Below are positions 1-6,458 of a stretch of 28,109 nt of DNA, one piece after another. The position numbers and the translations under genes are program-made. Source of the stretch: Pedosphaera sp. (lineage in GTDB: Bacteria; Verrucomicrobiota; Verrucomicrobiia; Limisphaerales; SXTU01); assembly GCA_009695395.1 (NCBI GenBank), contig SIBB01000004.1:1-28109 (forward strand), written 5' to 3'. How positions within the stretch are numbered: position 1 is the first letter of the stretch; every line of letters begins with the position of its first letter. The notes below the pieces were generated by a model that was given only the letters and a program-made list of their open reading frames with translations, did no database searches and had not been told where the DNA came from.

Positions 1-183
1 CCGTTACTCACCCCAAGAGCCGGCTTGCCCGCTCCCAGCGGATGAGTCGCAGGCCGCCGGCAGAAAGAACCGACAAATCAGACCCAACGGCGCGACTCAA
101 ACCCGCCGCGCAGACGGTGCGCCTCTCCTACCGCCGTTTTTAGGTTGAACAGCTAGAAACGCCTAACAGGTTTTCGACTGGAT

Positions 184-564
184 TCAGTCACTCCGCACCG
201 TGTCTCCCACGCGCGCCTCACCTTGCGTGAGGTCCGCCGCGAAGTTCGCGCCGCGCACTTGGGCGGAGACCACGGCCATGCCGACTTTCTGACCGTCGCG
301 ATAGACATTGAGGGGTTGCTCCACGGGCGGCAGGCGACCGATGACACCTTCCACCACGATGTATTTGAGCGGCGCGTTGACGAGCACGACCTTCCCGGAG
401 AACGCCGAGACGGGCTCGATGACGGGTGCGAGCTTCGGCTGGTCCTTCGCTGGCTTGTCCTTTCCGGTGGGGGCGGTGTTGGCAGAACCCCGCAGCTTCT
501 CCGATATAGCGGCGCAACCTGTGCCGACGAGCGCGGCGACCAGCAGAACGGAGAAACGGCACAT
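184..564 (-). CDS. Small predicted lipoprotein, function unknown
   Basis: This gene encodes 126 residues. The N-terminus has a short hydrophobic stretch followed by a lipobox ending VGTGC, with the lipidated cysteine at about residue 17, so the product is probably anchored in the membrane facing the periplasm. A Lys/Pro-rich linker (about residues 28-48) leads to a compact domain (about 50-126) containing the segments SGKVVLVN, KYIVVEG and GQKVGMAVVSAQVRGANFAADL. This resembles the small beta-barrel-like repeat domain also seen in Verrucomicrobial envelope proteins, in which a value is stated to be reapplied to a surface domain; that likeness is an impression, not a search result. The ATG is at 562-564. 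The gene is divergent from the YlbF-family gene with about 150 bases between the starts. The lipoprotein assignment is firm; the function is unknown. Confidence 0.8.
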   Translation of the reverse strand: MCRFSVLLVAALVGTGCAAISEKLRGSANTAPTGKDKPAKDQPKLAPVIEPVSAFSGKVVLVNAPLKYIVVEGVIGRLPPVEQPLNVYRDGQKVGMAVVSAQVRGANFAADLTQGEARVGDTVRSD

Positions 565-713
565 GGCGGCGAGTTACGCCGAGACGACCGCGTGCGGTCA
601 ATCGGCAAATCCCGGTGCGCACTCGCAACTACGAAAAGAAAACTGGCCCGGCTCCGAGGCGCTGCTAACGTGCGCCGTGCCTGCGCGTGTCGCGCGGGCC
701 ACCAACCCAGATT

Positions 714-1130
714 ATGGAAACGACCGTGCAATCCTCACCCGTGGACGAGAAGATCCGCGACCTCTGCCAGGCCATCATGGAGCGGCCCGACTTCAGCGAC
801 CTGCGCCGCCGCATTGACGCCTTCATGGCGGACGAGAAGGTCAAATACGAATACCAGATGCTCAACGACTCGGGCGCGATCCTTCAGCAGAAGCAGCAGA
901 ACGGCATGGAGATCTCCGAGGAGGAGATCGGCCGCTTCGAGGCGCTGCGTGAAAGCTTTACGAAGAACCCGGTGGCAACGGAGTTCATGGACGCGCAGCA
1001 GGAGGTGTCCCGGATTCAGGACGGGATCCTCAAGCACGTGCAGAAGACGCTCGAGCTGGGCCGCGTGCCGACGGTGGACGACATGAACGACGGGAGTTGC
1101 TGCAACAGCCACGGCGGTTGCTGCTCCTGA
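714..1130 (+). CDS. YlbF-family (Com_YlbF) protein with Cys-rich tail
   Basis: The product is 138 residues from the ATG at 714; an earlier in-frame start at 687 would only add unconvincing residues. It is mostly helical and charged, and matches the YlbF/YmcA family pattern: an N-terminal helix with IRDLCQAIMERPDF, a central segment EEIGRFEALRESFTKNPV, and a C-terminal helix with EFMDAQQEVSRIQDGI. In Bacillus, YlbF and YmcA work with YaaT in a complex that affects RNA processing and development and that carries iron-sulfur clusters bound by cysteines. Here the last 12 residues hold two Cys-Cys pairs (about 129-130 and 136-137) with a histidine between them, which would suit metal or cluster binding. 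No YmcA or YaaT homologue is in the window. The family call is good; the role is inferred. Confidence 0.85.
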   Translation: METTVQSSPVDEKIRDLCQAIMERPDFSDLRRRIDAFMADEKVKYEYQMLNDSGAILQQKQQNGMEISEEEIGRFEALRESFTKNPVATEFMDAQQEVSRIQDGILKHVQKTLELGRVPTVDDMNDGSCCNSHGGCCS

Positions 1131-1146
1131 GCTGGACGGCAGCGGC

Positions 1147-1911
1147 CTACTTCAGCCCACCGACGCCGATGCTGAATGACTTCAGCGCGGCCGCTTGGAT
1201 CGCCGCGCTGAGGTCTGCCTGTTTGGTAAAGCCGGCGGGCACCGCGAAATAAGCCGCGTCCGGCTGACCGAGGCGGACGTTGCTCAACTGAAGCTGGTAA
1301 GTCTGCTTGTCCTTCGTGATCAGGATTTTGATGGGGAGGTTTTGCAAGTTCGTGGCCTGCCAGACGGTCGCGGTGCCGTCGTCTCCGGTGATTTTCACCG
1401 AGTATTTCACCGTGGGTTGTCCGGCGATGTTCTCGCGGCCCAGCTCCTTCTTTTCCGACCGGCCGATTTTCTCCTGCGCCTGTTTCTGGACGCCTTCGGC
1501 CTTGGGCACATCCATCTCGACGTAGGTTTTCATGGCGGGCATCACGAGCGCGAGCGGCTTGCCAGGCAGGTAGATGAAGACCATCCGGTCGAGGCCGAGT
1601 CCTTTGATGCCGGTGAGGGCATCGGGCGGCAGCTCGGCGCTCTTCACGTTTGCGAGGTTCAGCTCCCAGCGCATCTTGCCGTCGGCCATCGCGACGCCGA
1701 AGGGCAGCTTGAGAGACTCGCCGCCTTCTTTCGTGGGTAGCGCGAGCTCGGCGCCCGCCGTGAAAGCCCGTGTGTCGCTAAAAAACTCCGAGAGCGCGGC
1801 CGCGAGGAACGGGGCTTGCGAGTTGATGGCGGGAATGCCGCCGGACTGGGCTTGAACAACAGCGGCCGCGAGCAGGAGCGACGTGCAAAGACTGGCGAGG
1901 AGTTGTTTCAT
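1147..1911 (-). CDS. Secreted DUF4412/LolA-like periplasmic protein
   Basis: This is a 254-residue protein with a clear signal peptide (a hydrophobic core over about residues 4-20, ending AQA/Q). The mature part alternates beta strands. It includes a segment about levels measured against membrane-type targets (KMRWELNLANVKSAELP, DRMVFIYLPGKPLALVMP, MKTYVEMDVPK), followed by a GQPTVKYSVKITGDDGTATVWQA section and a C-terminal LSNVRLGQPDAAYFAVPAGF. This order matches the DUF4412 / outer-membrane-lipoprotein-sorting-like fold, which binds hydrophobic ligands in related LolA proteins. The ATG is at 1909-1911. It lies 22 bases downstream of the YceI-family gene on the same strand, so both are probably co-transcribed, and YceI proteins also bind lipid-like ligands. 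It converges with the YlbF-family gene. The ligand is unknown. Confidence 0.75.
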   Translation of the reverse strand: MKQLLASLCTSLLLAAAVVQAQSGGIPAINSQAPFLAAALSEFFSDTRAFTAGAELALPTKEGGESLKLPFGVAMADGKMRWELNLANVKSAELPPDALTGIKGLGLDRMVFIYLPGKPLALVMPAMKTYVEMDVPKAEGVQKQAQEKIGRSEKKELGRENIAGQPTVKYSVKITGDDGTATVWQATNLQNLPIKILITKDKQTYQLQLSNVRLGQPDAAYFAVPAGFTKQADLSAAIQAAALKSFSIGVGGLK

Positions 1912-1933
1912 GGTGGAGGAGAAGCGCGACGCG

Positions 1934-2575
1934 CTACTTGCCCGCTTCCTTCTTTCCCACGGCCCACTCGAACGTGAGCTTCACGTCGTCGCCGGTCTTG
2001 ATGAGGCCGAGGGCGGAGGCGGGTGCAGGAGGTGTGATTTTGAAGTCGGTCATCTTGAGAGCCGTGGCCCCGGAGAACGTGACACGGGACTGGTCCACAC
2101 GCCGCAGCATGGTCACGGGCATCGTGATGTCCTTGGTCACACCTGACACAGTCAGTGTGCCCTTGGCGTCGAAGTTCACCGCAGTGCCCTTCACTTCCTT
2201 GAGCGTCAGCTCAACGATCTTGAAGGTGATGCGCGGGTTTTCCTTCTCCTTCATCGCCTCCTGCATCACGGCGTCCATCGCCTTGCCGCTGCTGCATTTG
2301 AGCGAGCGCACGGCGATGAAGGTCTCGCCCTTGCCGGTGACCTTGCCGGGCTTGGCCTTGTCCGGCGCCTCCACCAGCGCGGCGTCCAGCTCGATGAAGC
2401 CCCCGATGAGCATGCTTTCCGCGTGCCAGGCGTGAATCGTCGAGGTGCCGTCCATGCGCATCTTGCTGCCCGGCTGCGACTCGAAGCGGACCAGTGTCTG
2501 GGCGGGCGCGGCGGCGGCGAGCGCGAAGAGCAAGGCGCTGAGGCTGAGGATTTGGGTCAGGTGGTTTGTTTTCAT
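1934..2575 (-). CDS. YceI-family periplasmic lipocalin-like protein
   Basis: The product is 213 residues from the ATG at 2573-2575. An upstream in-frame start at 2614 would put 13 polar residues before the signal peptide and overlap the predicted promoter, so it was not used. The signal peptide (LTQILSLSALLFALAAAAPAQ) is followed by the YceI pattern: DGTSTIHAWHAES near the N-terminus, repeated amphipathic strands, FKIVELTLKEVKGTAVNFDAKGTLTVSGVTKDITMPV in the middle, and a final DDVKLTFEWAV strand. YceI proteins form a lipocalin-like barrel that binds polyisoprenoid or amide lipids in the periplasm. It is first in a probable two-gene operon with the DUF4412-like gene and is divergent from mqnD. 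The ligand here is not determined by the sequence. Confidence 0.88.
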   Translation of the reverse strand: MKTNHLTQILSLSALLFALAAAAPAQTLVRFESQPGSKMRMDGTSTIHAWHAESMLIGGFIELDAALVEAPDKAKPGKVTGKGETFIAVRSLKCSSGKAMDAVMQEAMKEKENPRITFKIVELTLKEVKGTAVNFDAKGTLTVSGVTKDITMPVTMLRRVDQSRVTFSGATALKMTDFKITPPAPASALGLIKTGDDVKLTFEWAVGKKEAGK

Positions 2576-2607
2576 CAAGGTGTGTTCTGCAACCGGATTG
2601 CGGCGCA

Positions 2608-2636
2608 ATTGCACCGCTTCGACGCGACGCCGTCAA
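2608..2636 (-). promoter_or_regulatory. Predicted sigma-70-type promoter for the yceI-like gene
   Basis: On the minus strand a -35 box TTGACG (complement of 2631-2636) is followed by a 17-base spacer and a -10 box TGCAAT (complement of 2608-2613). The boxes match the consensus at five and four of six positions. The transcript would start about 25 bases before the ATG at 2575, which is a reasonable leader and supports that ATG over the upstream start. Confidence 0.45.
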
Positions 2637-2798
2637 ACCCCATTCGCCCGCAGGCAGAAGGGAGGGTGCAACTTGGCACACTCCCCCTCCCTTCAGCCCG
2701 TGCTTCCAGCGATGGAGAAGCGGGAGTCGCGCTCCGCGCCGCATCCCGAGAATTTCTCCGCTCGACAAGCGCGCTGCGGGCGTTGGACATTTTCACCC

Positions 2799-3650
2799 AT
2801 GTCGCAACGCACGCTGACCCTCGGGCACTCGCCGGACCCGGATGACGCATTCATGTTCTACGCGCTGGCGAAAGAACTTATCCCAACGCACGGCTGGAGC
2901 TTTCAACACATCTTGCAGGACATCCAGACGCTCAACGAGCGCGCCGCGCGCGGTGAGTTGGACGTCTCCGCGATCAGCATCCACGCCTACGCTCACGTGA
3001 GCGACCGATACGCGCTGCTGCCCACCGGCGCCAGCATGGGCGATGGTTACGGGCCGATGCTCGTCGCCAAACGCCCGTTCACGCGCGAGGCCATCGCCAC
3101 GAAGCGCATCGCCGTGCCGGGTCGGATGACGAGCGCGTTCCTCGCGTTGCAACTGTATCTCGGCAAGCCAGCGCGGGAGTTCGAGCACGTCATCGTGCCG
3201 TTCGACCAGATCTTCGAGGCGGTGCAGAACGGCGTCGCGGACGTGGGCCTCATCATCCACGAGGGCCAGCTCACCTTTGAGAAGCACGGCTTCCAGCTTT
3301 GTGAAGACCTCGGCGCGTGGTGGGGCCGTGAAAATGAGGGACTGCCCCTGCCGCTGGGTGGAAACGTGATTCACAAGCGAATCCCGCCCGCCGACCGCAA
3401 GGTCATCTCGGACCTGCTCACCACCAGCATCCGCTACAGTCTCGACCACCGGCCCGAGGCGGTGGAGCACTCGCTGCGCTGGGCGCGGGGGATGGGCATG
3501 GACCTCGCAGATAAATTCGTCGGCATGTATGTGAACCACTGGACGCTCGACTATGGCGAGCGGGGTCGGGAGGCGATCCGGCGTTTCCTAGGGAAGGCGG
3601 CGGAACAGGGTTTGATACCGAAGCCGCCGGAGCTGGAGTTCGTGGTCTGA
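2799..3650 (+). CDS. mqnD: 1,4-dihydroxy-6-naphthoate synthase (futalosine menaquinone pathway)
   Basis: The 283-residue product has the periplasmic-binding-protein-like fold of the MqnA/MqnD family. MqnD converts cyclic dehypoxanthinylfutalosine to 1,4-dihydroxy-6-naphthoate in the cytoplasm, late in the futalosine route to menaquinone. Visible family features are the N-terminal SPDPDDAFMFYAL (residues 11-23), the DVSAISIHAYAHV segment (55-67), the PGRMTSAFLALQLY loop (107-120) and IIHEGQLTF (152-160), whose histidine (H154) corresponds to the catalytic residue of MqnD. LPLPLGGNVIHK (183-193) follows. The open frame continues upstream to 2445, but that part overlaps the divergent yceI-like gene and does not look like MqnD, so the ATG at 2799 was chosen. 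No other mqn gene is nearby, so the pathway is scattered. Confidence 0.93.
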   Translation: MSQRTLTLGHSPDPDDAFMFYALAKELIPTHGWSFQHILQDIQTLNERAARGELDVSAISIHAYAHVSDRYALLPTGASMGDGYGPMLVAKRPFTREAIATKRIAVPGRMTSAFLALQLYLGKPAREFEHVIVPFDQIFEAVQNGVADVGLIIHEGQLTFEKHGFQLCEDLGAWWGRENEGLPLPLGGNVIHKRIPPADRKVISDLLTTSIRYSLDHRPEAVEHSLRWARGMGMDLADKFVGMYVNHWTLDYGERGREAIRRFLGKAAEQGLIPKPPELEFVV

Positions 3651-3672
3651 TGGTGGGATGGCGGACGCTATC

Positions 3673-3789
3673 TCAGCCTTTCATCTTCTCGCGGCAGTCC
3701 GGGCAGCAAGTGTGCAAGGCAGTCTCGCCGGTGTTGCTGGCGAGCCGTTTGGCAATCGAGACGAGCGAGAGGCCGATAGCGGCTGGCAA
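3673..3789 (-). CDS. Possible 38-residue ORF with CCPDC motif; may be a gene remnant
   Basis: Between mqnD and the metallophosphoesterase a minus-strand frame is open from 3837 to the TGA at 3673-3675. It encodes a plausible amphipathic segment (LPAAIGLSLVSIAKRLAS) and ends HTCCPDCREKMKG, resembling half of a zinc ribbon. About three quarters of its third codon positions are G or C, as in neighbouring genes. There is no ATG or GTG start; the only ordinary start is TTG at 3787-3789, with no clear ribosome binding site. The frame also runs back into the end of the metallophosphoesterase gene in another phase. It could be the tail of a decayed gene, a very small protein, or chance. I do not recognise it. 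Confidence 0.3.
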   Translation of the reverse strand: MPAAIGLSLVSIAKRLASNTGETALHTCCPDCREKMKG

Positions 3790-3823
3790 CCCATTGCCAT
3801 CCGGCGGAATGGGAATCCCACGC

Positions 3824-4873
3824 TTATGGCGCGCGCTTCACCGCCGGCGCGGGCGCGATGTTGAACTCGTAGCTGGTGCCCTTCCGTTCTCCCACTTGGT
3901 CGAGCAACGGCGAATAGTCCGACACCGACACCCGCTTGCCGTCTGGATGGAACTGGAGCAGCCGCAGGAAACCCTGGCCGCCCTCCTTCCCGTTCTGGTA
4001 GTCCACAACCATCTGGTGAACGGAGTTGCCGTGCCTGCCCTCGCTGTCGAGCCGGCCGGTGAAACAGACGTGCCCGCTGACGACGAGCACGAGATTCGCG
4101 TGCTGCGAGGCGAGCTTCTTCCACACGTCCTCGCCGTCGTTGAAGCCGCCCGCCGCCTTCGCCAGGCCGTAGCCGTCGATGCCCATGTTCACATCAAGGT
4201 TCTTCATCTTGATGAAGGCGTGGCGGTTGAAGCGCGTGTTGTCCGGCCGCAGGTAGGCGTGCGTGACGAGAATCGCCGAGCGGTCAGGATGCTTGGCGAC
4301 AACCTCATTGCCCCAGCGCAGCACGTCGTCGCGCGGGCCGAACTCGAGGCAGAGGATGAGCCACTTGCGCCCACCGGCCTCGAAGAGGTGATAGTTGTTG
4401 TCCGTGCGGTCGCTCTCCTTGTCGTAGATGCCGCCGAAGGTCGGCCACTTCTTGAACGACGCCAACGGGAAGAATTTCGCAAAGGCCGTTTCGCGTGTGG
4501 ACGCCTTTCCTTCAGGCCCGAGGTCGTGATTGCCCGTGGTGATGGCGCTGGGGATGCCCTTGGCGTCGAGCAGCGCGTGCGCGTCCGCGGCGATCTGCCA
4601 CTGGTGGTTGGTGTTGTGCTGCGTGACATCGCCGACGTGCAGCACGTAAGGGATGTTGTAGCGCTTGGCGTTGTCGGCAATCCACTTCGTCTGCGCCGGG
4701 TAGGTTTCGGGGTGCTTCCATGTGTAAATCTGCGTGTCCGGCAGCACGGCGAGCGTGAAGCCACCGGGCACGGGGACAGGCGCTTCGGCAAGCGCCAGTC
4801 GTGCGAGCGCCAGCAGCGCGAACGACACGGACAGGACGGCGAACAGCGCGCGGCGCGGCAGGCGGAAACTCAT
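3824..4873 (-). CDS. Secreted calcineurin-like metallophosphoesterase
   Basis: This 349-residue protein has a signal peptide (about residues 1-29, ending ALA) and the ordered metal-binding motifs of calcineurin-type phosphoesterases: LPDTQ (44-48), GDVTQH (81-86), GNHD (114-117), VTHAY (203-207) and SGHV (266-269). The first motif is D-T-Q rather than the common D-x-H, a variant found in a known subgroup of secreted members. These enzymes use a two-metal centre to hydrolyse phosphomonoesters, diesters or nucleotides; the substrate cannot be read from the sequence. The export signal places it in the periplasm or outside the cell. It is divergent from the sulfatase gene (110 bases between starts), and the two may together scavenge phosphate and sulfate from organic matter, which is an inference from position only. 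Confidence 0.88.
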   Translation of the reverse strand: MSFRLPRRALFAVLSVSFALLALARLALAEAPVPVPGGFTLAVLPDTQIYTWKHPETYPAQTKWIADNAKRYNIPYVLHVGDVTQHNTNHQWQIAADAHALLDAKGIPSAITTGNHDLGPEGKASTRETAFAKFFPLASFKKWPTFGGIYDKESDRTDNNYHLFEAGGRKWLILCLEFGPRDDVLRWGNEVVAKHPDRSAILVTHAYLRPDNTRFNRHAFIKMKNLDVNMGIDGYGLAKAAGGFNDGEDVWKKLASQHANLVLVVSGHVCFTGRLDSEGRHGNSVHQMVVDYQNGKEGGQGFLRLLQFHPDGKRVSVSDYSPLLDQVGERKGTSYEFNIAPAPAVKRAP

Positions 4874-4983
4874 CCCCCAGAGTTGTGGCCGGAACCGGGG
4901 CCAGTCAAGTCGCCCGGCAGTCGGGCTTTCCGCCCTGCAACCTCGCCATGTTCATCCGCGTCCATCCTGCTTGTATGACCCGC

Positions 4984-6324
4984 ATGAAACCCGTCCGTCC
5001 GCTGGCCTTGCTGCTTCTCCTCGGCGCCTTCGCGCTGAACCTCCCCGCCGCCTCGAAGCCCAACCTCATCCTCATCATGGCCGATGACCTCGGCTACGAA
5101 ACCCTCGGCGCGAACGGCGGCACGAGCTACAAGACGCCCGTGCTCGACAAGCTCGCCGCCGCCGGCGCGCGCTTCACGCACTGCTTCGTGCAGCCGCTCT
5201 GCACGCCGACGCGCGTGCAGTTGATGACCGGCCAATACAATGTGAGGAACTACATCAACTTCGGGAACATGGACCCGAAGCTCACCACGTTTGGCAATCT
5301 CCTCAAGACCGTCGGCTACGCGACGTGCATCACGGGCAAGTGGCAGCTTGGCCGCGACGTGGAGCTGCCGAAGAAGTTCGGCTTCGACCAGCATTGCCTC
5401 TGGCAGCACACGCGCCGCCCGCCGCGCTACGCCAATGCCGGACTCGAAATCAACGGCGTCGAGAAGGACTACTCGAACGGCGAATACGGCCCCGACATCG
5501 TCAACGACTACGCGATAGACTTTGTCACGCGCCACAAAGACAAGCCGTTCTTCCTCTACTACCCGATGATGCTCACACACTCGCCCTACCAGCCCACGCC
5601 CGACAGCAAGACGTGGGACCCGAAGACCATCGGCGAGCAGGCGAAGCAGGACGCGAAGCACTTCGGCGACATGGTGGAATACATGGACAAGCTCATCGGC
5701 AAGCTCGTCGCGCGGCTCGACTCGCTCGGCCTGCGCGAGAACACGCTGCTCGTCTTCGTCGGCGACAACGGCACGGGCCGAGGCACTCGCTCGATGATGG
5801 GCGACAAGCTCGTCATCGGCGGCAAAGGCACGACGACCGAGTTCGGCATGCACGTCCCACTCATCGCGAACTGGCCGGGCAAAATCGCGGCCGGAAAAGT
5901 CCACGCCGACCTCGTGGATAGCACGGATTTTTTGCCGACGCTGCTGGACGCCGCCGGGGCGAAGCCGCCTGCCGGGTTGAAACTCGATGGTCGCAGCTTC
6001 CTCCCGCAGGCGCGGGGCGAGAAGGGTCAGCCGCGCGAATGGGTTTACTCGTGGTATTCCCCGCGTCAAGGCGCAGAGATGTCCGTGCGCGAACTCGCCT
6101 TCAACCACCGCTTCAAGCTCTACCGCTCCGGCGATTTCTACGACCTCGGCGTGGACATCGAGGAGAAGCAACCGCTCAAGGTCGCGTCGCTTACCGGCGA
6201 GGCCGCCGCCGCCGCGAAGGTGCTGCAAGGCGCTCTCGACCAGTTCAAAGATGCGCGTCCGGCCAATCTCGACCAACCGGGAGCGAAGGCCGACAAGTCC
6301 AAGGCGAAGAACAAGGCGAAGTGA
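4984..6324 (+). CDS. Secreted sulfatase (formylglycine-dependent, alkaline-phosphatase fold)
   Basis: The product is 446 residues from the ATG at 4984; a second ATG at 4975 would add only three residues. A signal peptide (residues 1-23) precedes the sulfatase core: metal site MADDLGY (32-38), the modification signature CTPTR (73-77) whose cysteine is converted to formylglycine, TGKWQLG (118-123), the histidine in LTHSPYQP (199), the DNGTGRG metal-binding stretch (261-267) and the active-site lysine in GGKGTTTE (281). All catalytic positions I can check are present, so it should be active once matured by a formylglycine-generating enzyme, which is not in this window. The C-terminal about 30 residues are Lys/Ala-rich. 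Type I sulfatases are strongly expanded in Verrucomicrobia and Planctomycetes, where they act on sulfated polysaccharides or other sulfate esters; the substrate here is unknown. Confidence 0.93.
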   Translation: MKPVRPLALLLLLGAFALNLPAASKPNLILIMADDLGYETLGANGGTSYKTPVLDKLAAAGARFTHCFVQPLCTPTRVQLMTGQYNVRNYINFGNMDPKLTTFGNLLKTVGYATCITGKWQLGRDVELPKKFGFDQHCLWQHTRRPPRYANAGLEINGVEKDYSNGEYGPDIVNDYAIDFVTRHKDKPFFLYYPMMLTHSPYQPTPDSKTWDPKTIGEQAKQDAKHFGDMVEYMDKLIGKLVARLDSLGLRENTLLVFVGDNGTGRGTRSMMGDKLVIGGKGTTTEFGMHVPLIANWPGKIAAGKVHADLVDSTDFLPTLLDAAGAKPPAGLKLDGRSFLPQARGEKGQPREWVYSWYSPRQGAEMSVRELAFNHRFKLYRSGDFYDLGVDIEEKQPLKVASLTGEAAAAAKVLQGALDQFKDARPANLDQPGAKADKSKAKNKAK

Positions 6325-6352
6325 TGCGCTGCTGCCGTCGTGCCGACTACAG

Positions 6353-6450
6353 GGAGCGCGGCCTTCAGGCCGCAGAAACGTGCGTGAGGCAGAGGTGATT
6401 TCAACGCGCGGTTGCGGGCGTGGCTTCCTGCGGCGTGAACGCCGCGCTCC
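6353..6450. repeat. REP-like double-palindrome element between convergent genes
   Basis: Two hairpins of the same 7-2-7 design, GCGGCCT-TC-AGGCCGC (6358-6373) and GCGGCGT-GA-ACGCCGC (6430-6445), sit about 56 bases apart. The outer ends are an inverted repeat, GGAGCGC (6353-6359) against GCGCTCC (6444-6450). The element fills the gap between the convergent sulfatase and beta-helix genes, so its hairpins could also help end transcription from both sides. The same layout recurs inside uvrA at 25152-25222. Confidence 0.75.
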
Positions 6451-6458
6451 ACCCGAGG

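Noticed and set aside
2..145. Open frame without a start at the left edge (plus strand, ending near 146)
   Set aside because: It could be the tail of a gene starting outside the window, but the translation has no recognisable feature, so it is not listed as a feature.
3650..4978. Long plus-strand frame of 442 residues opposite the metallophosphoesterase
   Set aside because: It is a GC-rich shadow frame with Val/Arg/Glu-rich low-complexity translation; the minus strand carries all conserved motifs.
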